A program made the position numbers and the translations under genes. Positions 10,862-22,589 of a DNA stretch of 64,000 nt are shown one piece after another. Position 1 is the stretch's first letter; the number at the start of each line of letters is the position of its first letter. The notes below the pieces were generated by a model. The model saw only the letters and a program-made list of their open reading frames with translations, searched no databases and was not told the DNA's origin. Source of the DNA: Uranotaenia lowii (Eukaryota; Arthropoda; Insecta; Diptera; Culicidae); contig NC_073692.1 of NCBI RefSeq assembly GCF_029784155.1, positions 373,554,813-373,618,812 of the forward strand. The letters are read 5' to 3'.

Positions 10862-12989
10862 TTGTCATGCTAGAACTCAGTATGAACAGTGTTCCAATCG
10901 CTTCCTGCCGGTTGTTGCTAAATTTAAATGTAAAACTTGATCCTTGAACGGAGAGACGACGGAGACGACGACGTTGTTTCTTCGAGGAAGCCGAAAATTG
11001 ACTTAGCTCTAAACTCCTAAACTTACTAGGTACCGTAGAGGCCACCGGAAAGGGGTTACGATTACAGTTTTCCTGCTGTCTGCAATCTGTTCCGGATGCT
11101 GCGCAGTGCTGTGCAGTTTTTGGTTACCATGTTTCGCTTTTCGAAATTTCTCCTGTTTTGGATTAAGCAAAAGTTTTAGCCAACAGAAGGACTTGGCTGG
11201 ATTTGGCTTAACACACGAATTTACGAGCTGCCGCAAACTTTACAGTTGTTTCGACGAGAAGAAGGATGCCGCTCAGAATTTGAATTTGGAACTTGAGTTT
11301 CAATTAGATTCGGCTTAATTGTGATTGCAAATTTCTGTAAACGGCTCAAGGAAACTTTCTAGATTCAAGCAAACGTCTTAGTCGTTTTAATGCTGACTTT
11401 TATAAATGCAAATTTTTCGTGAATTTGATTTTTATTATTTTTTTCTGAAAATTTATCTTTATGCTATTTTATTTAATACAGACACTGTCTAACATTTATT
11501 AAAATAACGGAACGAAGTTAGTTGACTGCTTCCGTAATTAAAAGAAGTCAAACATCAATCCAACTTGCTTCGTGGATTCCACGTTCTTTGTATGGAAGCA
11601 TTTTAGCTTCTTAAGTTCGGTTCTCTTCCGTTGGATTTTATTATCAGAAAATGATGAACACTAAAATGTGGCCAGCTAAATGACCGGAAGCTACACACCA
11701 GTTCAACTGTTCTTGATGGAGGAACTCGGAGTAAATCACTGTCAGCAGCAGACGGCTTGAAGTGAGCTGAGCGTTTTCTTGATTTTTTTTTACTAATGTC
11801 GGAAAATAATTGATTTCATCATTTGAAGCTGTGGTCCCGCTTTTGTAGATAGATTTGCTGATGGTGTTTCCTTCAGGAAGATTTTTTCTTCAACTTCAAC
11901 CTTTTTGACCAACTTTATTTCAGGCTCTTAACATTATTTACTGTTCCAAAGATCCATACCAGAAAGTTAATGTGCTCCATAGAATTCCTCAACTTTACAA
12001 ATAATTCAAATCAGAAGCCTCGAAGAGGCCTTTCAACAAATGTTTTCTTTCCACATTATTTTTTCTTTTCAATTTAAGTGCGACGACGACGGCGTCGTCT
12101 AGTTGCAAGTCGGAATAAATCATCGCTAACGTACTTTACCAAATCCCATAAATAATCACAGGTTCTTACAGGCAAGTCGTTACCGAAAAAATTTACTACC
12201 CGCACTTTTCTAGAGACGTTTCAACCGAAAACGCGGCTGATTTGTTGATGAAAATTGCGGGGATGGAAATGTGAGAAAGAAAAAAAAAGATTAGCAAAAA
12301 ACGCCGAAACCTTCAGGATAAATGATTCCTTGGCCATGTCCAATGTTAGCGCGTTTCCAATGCCGCATTGTTAGCGTCAAAAATTTTTCCATGTCACGGA
12401 ACGCGAGCAAGGGAAAGTTTTGCCAACCTTCCGGAATCCGCGGGGAAAAGAACCTGAATGAAAAGGAAGCGGTGTGTAAGTGGAAAAACTGGAGCGATTC
12501 GAAAGAGCGAAAACAAACGGATTCCTCAAGTCAAATCGGGTGGAAAATCATGTGTAATATATATCCTTGGCATGTATGTTGGAACGTGTTTTTCTGAAGG
12601 GGGCGAGACACCACCAAAACGAAAATTTATGCTTCAGAATGTTTCTTGCTACACAAATCCCCGTTCTTATGTCCTATTGGCTCTGGCTGAATGTTGTATT
12701 TTTATCTTAACGTGGGCATTTGAGGAAGGGATGCGGAATAATGATTTGGGTGTCTGTATTTTTTCTCGATTGAGCTTTAATTGGTTGAATGTTATATTTG
12801 ATCAATGAATTAAATTCAATCAATCATGTTGAGCACTTATTATTACTTAGGTAATAACCGAGCTATTCTCATTTGAAAATTGAGATTCCAGATTAGAAAT
12901 TTAAATACTAGAACTAAATTTTGAGTTGAATTAAGTATCAATACACAGTAGAGTTTCCCAAATGACCCGACTTTTGAAAAAGTTATGCG
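10862..12989. other. Unassigned 2.1 kb, slightly GC-richer
   Basis: Several ORFs of 60-116 aa overlap on both strands (for example 11106-11318 and 12458-12808), none with a family motif. GACGAC-type clusters occur near 10950-10970 and 12080-12100. The higher GC could mark host sequence, such as an intronic regulatory region, but nothing specific supports that. Confidence 0.3.
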
Positions 12990-13512
12990 CAGCTGGCTAA
13001 AATTAAACCTAGGCCTAGTACAAGATCTTATCGCTCAACGAGCCTAAGGTTTGTATGGGTTTTTGAGACATTTTGTTCGGGAGAAACATGAAATATCAAT
13101 TTTTCATCAGTAACTTTGGTTCTCTTCTGCTCTTGAAAGCCCAAATTAAGACAAATATTTCATCCGAAGACTGCATTTCGATTAGAATTAAGATGAAGAA
13201 GTTATTAAGCTTCAAAAATGGGCTAATTTTTTTAGAGGTGGTTTTCATCACTTTTAATGAAATTACCCCATTTTGAAACCTTATAACTTTATCCTATATT
13301 TTATCGAAATGCAGTCTTCGGATGAAATATTTGTCATAAATCGGCAGAAGGGAACCAAAGTTATTGATAAAAACTGGTGTGTTCATGTTTCTCTCGAACA
13401 AAATGTCTTAAAATCCCATACAAGCTTCATGCTCGTTCGACCTGTCCCAAATTTGGCATGAGATCTTATACTAGTCCTAGAATAAATTTTTGCCTGCAGC
13501 GCATAACATTTC
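12990..13512. mobile_element. Foldback element, ~520 bp
   Basis: The two halves are inverted copies of each other. The left arm (TTATGCGCAGC..., the GACATTTTGTTCGGGAGAAA stretch, then CATCCGAAGACTGCATTTCG) is matched by the complement on the right, where ATGCAGTCTTCGGATG precedes the complement of GTTCGAGAGAAACATGAA and finally GCAGCGCATAAC. The arms are ~200-240 bp with a short loop. There is no ORF of note. A single-arm relative lies at 61110-61260. Confidence 0.75.
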
Positions 13513-14335
13513 ACAGATTTAAAATTTCAACGCACAGTATTTGAGAATGCTGAGCTGATTTGAGAATACGTCAACAAAACGCTTTTCCAATTTTTTGTCC
13601 AACCGTTTCGCAAAAAAAGATCACATCTTGCAAGAATTTATCGTTCTTAGTTTCATTAGCAACTTGATTTGCATCATACCCCAAGTAACAATTTTTGCTT
13701 TATTATGGTCAGCAGAATATCGTTTGGACTATCGCATTAATCTTCATAAAAAGCTAAAGCGCATTCTATAACATCATCTGGACTCTAATAAAGCCAAAAT
13801 CTGGCTATTTGGCCCACCCTAGAAACGTCATCAAGACATATAATTGTTGGTCATCAATGTTGGTCACCAAAGCTTTTAAAAAGCTATTATTAAACATGTT
13901 AGAAATTTTTGTTTTTTTCGGTTCTGATTGCATTATTCAGATATGATCTGGTAAAATTAATAGCCAAAATATCAATGTTTTAAAGTTTTAACCATATTAT
14001 GAGCCTCTTTTGTACTGCCAGTCAAGATTTTAGGTAAAATGTGTATGAAATAATATCTTAAAATAAATGCGCCTCGTCAAATCTGATGGTCAATCATGAT
14101 GGAATTGATGGAAAATGGGCCTGAAAAAATATTTTCCAATGCTTGCATTGTGAATCCATCAACATGGCGTCATTTTGTGCCCTTCGATTTTGCAACCAAC
14201 ATGGCGTGAGTCAATTCAAAGTTTTATTATGGTTTAATGATGACCCAAAAAAAGCTACTATTTGACGTTTCTCTCGCAAGCCAACCAATTACACGCTTAG
14301 GATGAGTTCCTCATTTCTGAGTTGTTAATCCTTAG

Positions 14336-15253
14336 TAGGGGAAAGGTTTCCTAAATGGGCCTATCGGGTTAAATGACCCTACGGCTGTTTGATGAAATGG
14401 CTGACTAGACAGCTTATCTGACCAATGGATTTTGAGGGTGATATGCTTAGAACATAAAGCAAGCAAGAATTTTATGAATTTACAAACTCAAAAAATTTTA
14501 AAAAAGCATACAAGGTTTTGATACATTTTGATGTAATATTTCGACTTTTAAAAATAATACGTAAAGAAGCTTAAAACAAAAACTAGGATGGTTTTTGTTT
14601 CTTACTCAAATGAACTTAAGAAATAAAACATATTTCAGCTTTTTTGGAGGTTTAATAATGATTATATAGTGGAATAATAGAGTGTTTTTGTATGCCCCCA
14701 TCATGTTTGTAAAATGCCTCCATCCTAAAATAACAGGTTAAATAGAATAAATAAATGATTTTTATTATTGAACCTTCAAATTTAAGCTCTGGATAACACC
14801 TTAATAGAGAATTGAAGATCTAAAAATAGATTTGATAAAGTTTTTCTCATGGATGAACTACCTCCATAGTATGGCAACCCTAACTTTTGTTTAATTCCGT
14901 AAAATTATAATATACAAAGGTTTTTATAAAACTTCAGCTTTGTCGTACGGAAATTATTACTTTCTAGCAGTTTCAATGAAATTATACGGAAATATTGTCC
15001 ATAAACAGAAATTTTGTTCAAAACATAAATAGGCGCATTAAGCCCACACGGTTTGAGGTTCGGCATTTTAGACAACACTTATAATAAAATCGTTTTCTTG
15101 GAAACAGAAGAAAATTTCAACATAAAAATTACTCCAATGTATAGAAAACAGATGCCTGCACACGTGTATATAGTTTTTGTACACATATTCGATTTGATAT
15201 TTGATTAAATCAGTGTTCTGCTTAATAGGCGCATATAGCCCGCTCCTCCCCTA
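14336..15253. mobile_element. TA-flanked MITE inserted in element E
   Basis: It starts TAGGGGAAAGG and ends CTCCTCCCCTA, with TA at 14336-14337 and 15252-15253. The inverted sister copy of element E has a single TA at 39546-39547 at exactly this place, with matching flanks, so the boundaries are fixed by an empty site. The ends belong to the same TAGGGG family as 9882-10861, but inside them the sequence differs (GGGCCTATCGGG left, GGCGCATATAGCCC right). There is no ORF. Confidence 0.9.
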
Positions 15254-15299
15254 CAGTAAATGAGGACAGACATTATAAATAAAAACAGATTGGTTGTTA

Positions 15300-15909
15300 A
15301 TCACCCGTTGAATAAATCATGAGTTGAAGTCAAATTTCGTTGTCTGACGCCATCTTGAAATCCAAGATGGCGGCTTCCGCTGATCTTTCAAATGTTGTAA
15401 ATGACTTAAAATCGCATGAAACCCTATCAATATTGGTATTGGGTGAAAGAGCTGAACGAGTAGAAGTCGAATTTCGCTATCAGACGCCATCTTGAAATCC
15501 AAGATGGCGGCATCCGCTGAACTTTTAATGCTGTAAATCAAAAAAAGTCGCATTAAACAACCACTATATGAGTATTGGTTGAAAGGGCTAAACTAGACGA
15601 AGAAGCCGAAACTTTGAAATGCTGTCAGTCACTGTGAATCGCATGAAAGGCCCACAATATGGGTATAAGTTGTAAAGGATCAACGAGTAGAATACAAATT
15701 TCGCTATCAGGCATCATCTTGAAATCCAAGATTGCGGCTTCCACTGAACTATAAAATGATTGAAATCATTGAAAGTCAGTTGAAATTCCCACAATATGGT
15801 CATTGGGTAAAATGGCTCAATCAGTTTAAGTGGAATTTCTCCATCAGATCTTCTTGAAATCCAAGATGGCGACTTTCGCTGAACCTTAAAATGCTGTAAA
15901 CAACTAAAG
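15300..15909 (+). repeat. ~138-bp tandem repeat with palindromic YY1/PHO-type motif (forward array)
   Basis: Each unit has the inverted motif CGCCATCTTG, a 5-base loop, then CAAGATGGCGG, followed by GCTGAAC...AAATGCTGTAAA, a CGCATGAAA segment and an ACAATATGGGTATTGG segment. Hairpins lie at 15348-15373 and 15485-15510 (137 bases apart), with decayed ones near 15716 and 15852. The array resumes after an insertion at 19297. Confidence 0.85.
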
Positions 15910-17020
15910 AAGGAGGGCGGGCAACACTGCCAAGTATGGTTTGCTTTTCTATAATCGTCGTAATAAAGTTCTAAATTCGAGTGATATCTGGACGGTTTTT
16001 TTATCATCTTGTTGTGGAACGGTCTCGCGTAGTGTTCTTGCTGGCGTGTGTGATGAAGTTTTTTTTATAGTTTTCACTTATATCGCGATATTTTGAGTTT
16101 AAATTTTCAATTTCGGTTTGACATACAGAAATGCGCTGTAGTACTAGATTGAGTTACGATGTCAGTTTTCGCATAAAGAGCCTCCACCGTTTAAGTTTGA
16201 GAGCGGAATGTTCGAAAGTTCTGATGTAACGAATGTGTCTACGCTTATTTTTCGGAATGTGTCTACGCTGATTTATTTCGGAATGTGTCAACGCTGAAGT
16301 TTATATGCACGATGAAAATTGTGAAAACCGATAAAATGCCTCTTTGGTCAGTATGATGATAGGCTAGAATGTATCTGGATCAGACGGCAAACATAAAGGC
16401 TCCATCAATAATACGAAGCTAAGTATACTTTTGTTAACTTCCACATATTTGCCCAGTTCAATGTTTGCATAAAGATTCGAAGAATGAAACTTGTTTGGCC
16501 CGTTTGGCCTCTTCTTAGCTAATCCTCATTTCAACTTTTGCTGTTGGAGACTATGCAATATTGTATACAAGTTTTGGCAGAAAGATTTTCGAAAATAACT
16601 ACAACGGAGTCAGTATACATTCAGGCGTTTTAAGTTGCATGGTCGACAATTGGTCGCCATCCGACCTGTGGTGAATTAATGCACTTATTATTACATTTAT
16701 TCAATGTTAGCATATGAAGTTTCCTCTCAAGTTCCAGCTGGATTAATATTTGCAATGTGTTGAAAAAATACATCAAATAGTTTTTGCATTTTCGTTTTAG
16801 ATGATTTTTAAAACAGTTTTAAATGCTTACAAACAAAAAATCAATTTTCATACATACCGGGCATCACAAAATTGTTAACTTATTTTCAAAACTTCTGATT
16901 GGAAAAAATTTAAACGAGAAATCTAACCAAATTATATTTATTTTGAAAAGTTATCGAATCTTTCTGTTTATTATTCGTTTTTGTGACCGGTTCAGTCCGC
17001 AGGTTTAACTAATTTCATCA

Positions 17021-17340
17021 TCTATTATATAAAATTCTCTTGTGACGGTGTTTGTAGTACTACTCCTCCGAAATGACCCAAACGATTCGAATGAAATTAT
17101 TTTTAGAATATTCTGTAGCCATGCGAATCGGTTTATATCGGATAAAATCAACACAAAGTCGCATCAGTTGTCCGTAATAATTAAGTTTGGAGTTTTTTGA
17201 ATGAAAAAAAAGTCATGGCTTCCATTTTTTTGAGATTTTTTTTTCCTTTGGGCGGTTTGTTTTTCGTCTCAAAGGTCGAGCCGTCGCGAGCAGACGTCGT
17301 TAGAAGATAGTAGCCATGGCATAGCATACTGATCAGTGAG
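17021..17340 (+). mobile_element. Helitron-like 5' end
   Basis: The segment starts TCTATTATATAAAATTCTCT directly after an A, then TGTGACGGTGTTTGTAGT and a CTCCTCCGAAATGACC stretch. This layout is familiar from 5' ends of insect Helitron-type repeats (from memory of the family, not checked). No certain 3' hairpin with CTAG end was found. A GTTTGTTTTTCGTCT - GTCGC segment recurs at about 17245-17300 and 17585-17615, and a 17-base inverted match links 17611-17627 with 18514-18530. Confidence 0.4.
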
Positions 17341-18565
17341 AATATTTTGGCGCGTATTTCTCAACCAAGCATATTTTCAATGCAAGTGGTGGCGATATGA
17401 AGCCTTGATGTGATAATTTTGTTCTTGATTCCTAGCTCATTTCTACAGCACATGGTTATGAATGACGCCAAGATGTGACTCAGGTTGACATTTTGCTGAT
17501 CGAATAAAACATATAATATTTGTTTTGCCAAAATCTGAAATTGAAAAGTCGGGCATCCATTTTTAGAGATTTTCTTTTCTTCGAGGGGTTTGTTTTTCGT
17601 CTGCATGGACGAGGCGTCGCACACAGGAGTACGTAGAAGAAAAAGTTGGCCAAAAGTATTTTTTAGTTTTAAAATCAATAAAATAGTTTAATTTTACTTA
17701 TCAAACGTTTTTAAGATCATTTAAAATATTTTTTACCGTTTTCGTATTTTTTCATAATTTTCTATTAGAAATTTTCAAACATTTATATGACATGATAGAT
17801 AATCCAGGTTGAAAAAGTTGAAAAATTCAAAAAAATCAAGATTTTTTTTATTTGTTTTTGAAAGTTAAATAATATTTTAAAATATTCGAAAAAGAACATT
17901 AATTTTACTGAGCTTTAATTCAAAATAAACGAAGCCCTAGGTGACTTTTTTGTGGAAAAAATCTATCAATATTTTTAAACTTCAAACTTAAAAATATCAA
18001 AAGTGCGCGAGTTTGCGCGAGTTTTTTCTTTTGCACATCATTATTGAAGTTATCATTTTTTAAATGATATCAAACATTTTGCCGGGACTTGCTGGGAACA
18101 TAAACAAAAACACTAATTTTTAAAATAAACCAACGTTTAAAACAAAAAAAAAATAGAAGAATTTTCAAAGCACTGCGTACTGTCTCTATAGTCATCGAAT
18201 TTTGTCTATTATACTTAAAATTATTAAACATCCCTCCATTGAAGTTTTCCATTTCAAATTTTCATTTTTAGTCACTAAAGAAAGTTTTATTCATTGATAT
18301 GACGTAGTCGCGCTGATTCAACGATTTGTAGAAAAATTCTATCTCATAAAAATACTAAAGTTTCGACAGCTGCAACAGCTTATAAACAAATCAGATGTAA
18401 AAAAACTGACCGGTACATGGTGCCAAATTTATTCAAGAATCAAATAAACATTGACATAAAAGAAACCAATGAAATTTAAATTTTGAGTTTTGGCCAGGTT
18501 TTTGGGTGAAATACTCCTGTGTGCGTCGCTAGCAAACGTCGTTGTTAGCTAAGCTAAGCTAAGCA

Positions 18566-19296
18566 GTTAGCTTAGATGAGATTTGAAAAAATGCTCTACT
18601 ATGCATTAATTTTATTACCGTTAAACTTGTCTTCTAGACAGCTTTTAAAGCTTCTTATCACTGCCTCATAGATAGAATTAGGAGTTTCCTTAGGAAATAT
18701 CTAGGAGCATAGAAGGTGTAGGAAAACACGATCGCACCATTCACCAAAATGGATCCTGATCTATAACCTTTCCCCTACTAACACAATCCTTTCCTTGGAT
18801 ATTTAAATATAGATTCGCAGACGTATAGACGGTTTCTATAGTTGGTGATATTGACTTACTGTTTTCTGAATTTTTCAAAACTAGATTTTGGAATATACAG
18901 GAACGAAAGGTTGTTGATTGATCCTAGAAAATATCTTACTAACGATCCTTCCTTCATTCCTCATTGACTACTAGGACGTGGCCGGCGCTGTTATTGATCA
19001 TTTTCAAAGGGAGAGCATGAGTTTTGTGCACTGAGAACGGTCTGCTAATCCCAAGCACCATTCTATTGGACCTTGCACAAAATTGATGGCCTCGATCAAT
19101 CACGGAGTAGCAACCATTGGCGAGGTAGAACTTGTTCTGCTTAGCCACGCCAGCGATCATGGAATTTGAAGTGCATAAGTTAAAAAAAGTCTAATCAAAT
19201 ATTTTATCTGAAGTGTTAACTGAATGATCATATCTAAGCTCTTCAAGTTCAATGATTTAAGGTGGATATGAGTAGTCAACTAAGCTAAGCTAAGCT
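18566..19296 (-). repeat. Unidentified repeat-like block with short minus ORF
   Basis: This block lies between two AAGCT-repeat runs. It carries a 68-aa minus ORF (18954-19160) that starts MIAGVAKQNKFYLANGC. The composition is more even than the surroundings. It may be the 3' part of the non-LTR insertion. I do not recognise a domain. Confidence 0.3.
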
Positions 19297-19640
19297 AAAA
19301 TGCTGTAAACAACTAAAAATCGCATGAAACCCCCACAGTATGGCTATTAGCTGAAGGGCTAACCTAGAAGAAGTCAAATTTCGCTATCAGGTGCATCTCG
19401 AAATCCAAGATGGCGGCTTTCACTGAACTTTAAAATGCTGTTAAACGCTGAAATTTGCATGAAACTCCCACAATATGGGCGTTGTGTGAAAGGACCAAAC
19501 GAGTAGAAGTCGAAGTTTTCTATCAAACGACATCTTGAAATACAAGATGGCGGCTTCCACTGAGCTTTAAAATTATACAAATGACTAGAAACCGCACGAA
19601 AGCTTTACAATATTGGTATTCGTTGAAAGGGATAAACTAG
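19297..19640 (+). repeat. Continuation of forward ~138-bp array
   Basis: The units resume with AAATGCTGTAAACAACT and contain decayed hairpins near 19392 and 19529, again ~137 bases apart. Confidence 0.85.
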
Positions 19641-19644
19641 AAGA

Positions 19645-19989
19645 ACCAGACCCTGATTGTTTTTGGCAACCCGGTCGATCATTTTGTGTTGTCAAAACGA
19701 ACGATTTTTTTCCCCACTTTGTTTTTACTTAGTACTACATTTTTTATCATGTTTTTGATGCATTTAGCACTTTTCGTGTTTTGTCGATAGTTTTTGTTTT
19801 TTGCCATATTTGCTATTTATGTAAAGGTATTATGTCTATCATGCTAATATGTCTAAATCGAATTGGTCCTATTAAAGCGAAAACTATAAGGTTGTGTTGT
19901 TTCTGTTATTTGTTTGATTTATGGACATGTGCCAAAATCGGATGTTGCCAAAATCGAATGTTGCCAAAAACGATCGGGATCTGTATTGT
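19645..19989. repeat. Hinge of element E, left copy
   Basis: A non-repetitive AT-rich spacer between the head-to-head arrays. A ~50-base part at about 19757-19805 (TGATGCATTTAGCACTTTTC onward) matches 37889-37938 on the same strand, although the two element copies are otherwise inverted. Confidence 0.7.
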
Positions 19990-20500
19990 GGTTGTTTTGT
20001 GCGATTTTGAGTCACTTACAGCATTTCAGAGTAAAGCGAGAAGAGAAAATCGACTACTACTCGTTTAGCCCTTTCACACAATACCAATATTGTTGGGGTT
20101 TCATACGATTATAAGTCATATACAACATTTTAAAGTTGAGCGGAAATCGCCATCTTGAATTTGGATGGCGTCAAATAACGAAATTCGACTTTTACCGGTT
20201 CATCTCTTTCAACTAATACCCATATTGTAAGGGTTTAAGGCGATTTTCAGGCATTTACAGTATTTTCAAGTTGAGTGGTAGCCGCCATCTTGGAATTTAA
20301 GATGGCGACGGACAACGAAATTCGACTTCTACTCGTTTATTACTTTCACCTAATAACAACATTGTGAAGGTTTCATGATATTTTCAGTTATTTACAACTT
20401 TGAAAATAAAAGCGGAACCCGCCATCTTGTATAAATGATGGCGTCAAGCAACAAATTTTGTTCTTCCTATTTGAACCCTTTCACTCAAAACTCATATTGT
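19990..20500 (-). repeat. ~138-bp array, reverse orientation
   Basis: The same unit as at 15300 but inverted: CGATTTT-AGTCA-TTACA first, then GCCGCCATCTTG motifs near 20149, 20284 and 20419. Confidence 0.85.
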
Positions 20501-20727
20501 AAAGTTATTCATTCCACTTCCGGTAATTCGATGTTTTCATAGATTTTTATAATTTTTTATCATTTTAACTCAAAATCAACACACAGAACTTATCAAAAAT
20601 GTGTAAAAATGGGAATTCCAATTCAAATATGTGCTATCTAATCTGAGCGTGTCCTGTTTTGACATCTTGATCGAGAACTGTCACTAAGTTTTATGACGGT
20701 TTAATAATCATGCACTGAGTGCTATTA

Positions 20728-22328
20728 TACAGTGAGCGAAATAAGAATAGTATCACTATGTATTTTGCTTGTTAAAATATAAATGATTGAAATTAACGAA
20801 AATTTTCTTCCACAGTTTGTTCTGAATTGCCTAACGGATAAATCAAGCATAAGTTTACTTTTTTTGGTCGTAGCAATTGGCGTTGAGGACCAAAAATGTG
20901 AAAAAAGGGTGCGAAATAAGAATGGAACCACTTGAGTTTTTTAACAAAAACATGATTATTTTTAAAAATTTACTGTGTAAAATTGAATAATAATGCTTCT
21001 ACGAATTATTTGAATAGATAACTGCATTTTAAGGAGTTTTCCATAATTCCAAATGTTTTCAAAGGTATTAAAAGGGGGTTTTAAGAGATACTCCTCTAGC
21101 GATAAGGAATTTGATATTTGTGCTATAAAACTTTATCAAACTGCTTGATTTCTTCATTAACATTCATAAGTATGATGCAAAATGATGAAACATAGATTTG
21201 AGGCTGAGTTTTAATTCAAAAAGCAGGTTGGAATTCAAAAATACTAATATTTTTTAATAGTCAAACACTATTTCTCTAGTTTTAAGTCATAGCTGGCAGC
21301 ACTATCTTGTCATTTAACCAAATTTATGACCATTTTCGAATATCCGGGATTAATTAGGGAGTGCTGGATGATTTTGGTCAAGAAATAAATACATGTACCG
21401 TGTAAACGCTTTGAAAATTCTAAGATCACTAAATCCCAAAAAAAATAGAATAGCATCAAGGTCACTAAAAGTGAATTCTTGTGACCGATTATCAGAATAA
21501 AGTTAGATATACTTTGCGATGGAGCTTGATAGACCAGACGGCTAGCAGTATTATTAGTATGATTTGCAATTGAATCGGAAGTTGAGATGAGCAGGAATTT
21601 TGGCGGTTGTATATTTTTGTGCTGGTGATTCTTTTGCAAATCCGGAAAAGCTTTCTGCAGAGTGACTTTCCACAAAATTGTGATGGGAAAATATCTCAAA
21701 ATGATGAATATGGGCCTAAATAAACCTGGAGAATCAAGATTGAGACTTAGTTTGGTTTTAACTGCAAGATAGTGCTGCCATCTACGACTCGAAACTGGAA
21801 AAAGTGTGGTTTACTGTACAAAATCGAAGATTTTGATTTCCAACCTATTTTTTACTATTTTGAAATTAATCGGGAATGTTTGTTTCATCATTTCACGTCA
21901 TTTTCATGAAGAAAGTAAGTAGTTTTGTAAAGAATTACAGCTTAAATATCAAATTCCTTAACGCTAGAGGAGCATCTCTTAAAACCCTCTTTTAAAACCT
22001 TTGAAAACATTTGGAATTCTGGAAAACTCCTTAAAATGCAGTAATAATTCGTAGAAGCATTATTATTCATTTTTACACAGTAAATTTTTAAAAATAATCA
22101 TGTTTTTGTTAAAAAAAACTCAAGTGGTTCTATTCTTATTTCGCACCCTTTTTTTCACATTTTTGGTCCTCAACGCCAATTGCTACGACCAAAAAAAGTA
22201 AACTTATGCTTGATTTATCCGTTAGGCAATTCAGATCAAACTGTGGAAGAAAATTTTCGTTAATTTCAATCATTCATATTTTAACAAGCAAAACACATAG
22301 TGGTGCTATTCTTATTTCGCTCACTGTA
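20728..22328. mobile_element. Tc1/mariner-type foldback element, 1.6 kb
   Basis: The ends are CAGTGAGCGAAATAAGAATA at 20730 and its near-complement ending at 22326, flanked by TA on both sides. The inverted arms run ~465 bp with high similarity, and matching segments continue to about 21313 and 21760, leaving a ~450-bp centre. No transposase is present; the 129-aa minus ORF at 21310-21699 has no DDE motif. The sister copy of element E has one TA at 37514-37515 here, an empty site with a small indel beside it. Confidence 0.85.
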
Positions 22329-22589
22329 GAACAGCAAACTTCTAAGTTTTTGTTTTATTATAGTTTAAAAAGAGCATTAATAACTCTTTCAAAATAACTA
22401 AAACAGTATGTTTAATAAAAGTTTTATTAGCGTTTTCAAAACTATCTGAAAACATATGGTCGAAAAAAAAATATATGCATTCTACATGACCATAATAAAA
22501 CCGTCATGAAACGAGCTGCACCAAAAATGCCATAACTAAACCATAATAAAACTTCGTAATGCTAGTTGGCTTAATCTGTGTTACTTGGG

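Larger units (their letters stand above)
15910..19296. mobile_element. Composite insertion with ~20-bp duplicated flank and (AGCTA)n tail
   Basis: The array is cut by 3.4 kb of unrelated DNA. The same word, AAAATGCTGTAAACAACTAA, lies on both sides (15889-15908 and 19297-19316), as expected of a target-primed (LINE/SINE-type) insertion. The right end has a tail of repeated AAGCT units. Near the left end, a GGAATGTGTCTACGCTGATT-type unit is repeated three times (about 16230-16295), which resembles LINE 5' regions. No reverse transcriptase ORF is present. A second AAGCT run at about 18546-18565 and a Helitron-like end at 17021 suggest nesting. Because the target is itself a tandem repeat, the flank identity could also reflect two array units. 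Confidence 0.55.
13680..22589 (+). mobile_element. Element E, left copy (interrupted)
   Basis: The termini are CCCAAGTAAC and GTTACTTGGG. Next to each end lie TTTATTATGG-type subterminal repeats. The order is left arm (13680-15347), forward array of a ~138-bp unit, a hinge (about 19645-19990), a reverse array (about 19990-20500), and a right arm ending at 22589. Three later insertions split it: 14338-15251, 15910-19296 and 20730-22326. Without them the unit is about 3.1 kb. The inverted sister copy is at 37232-40172. No transposase is visible and the flanks show no clear duplication, so the superfamily is open; a MULE-like or foldback type would fit the long, repeat-bearing arms. Confidence 0.75.

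Noticed and set aside
21310..21699. 129-aa minus ORF in the 1.6-kb foldback as its transposase
   Set aside because: No DDE catalytic motifs or helix-turn-helix. It spans the centre and arm edges of a non-coding element.
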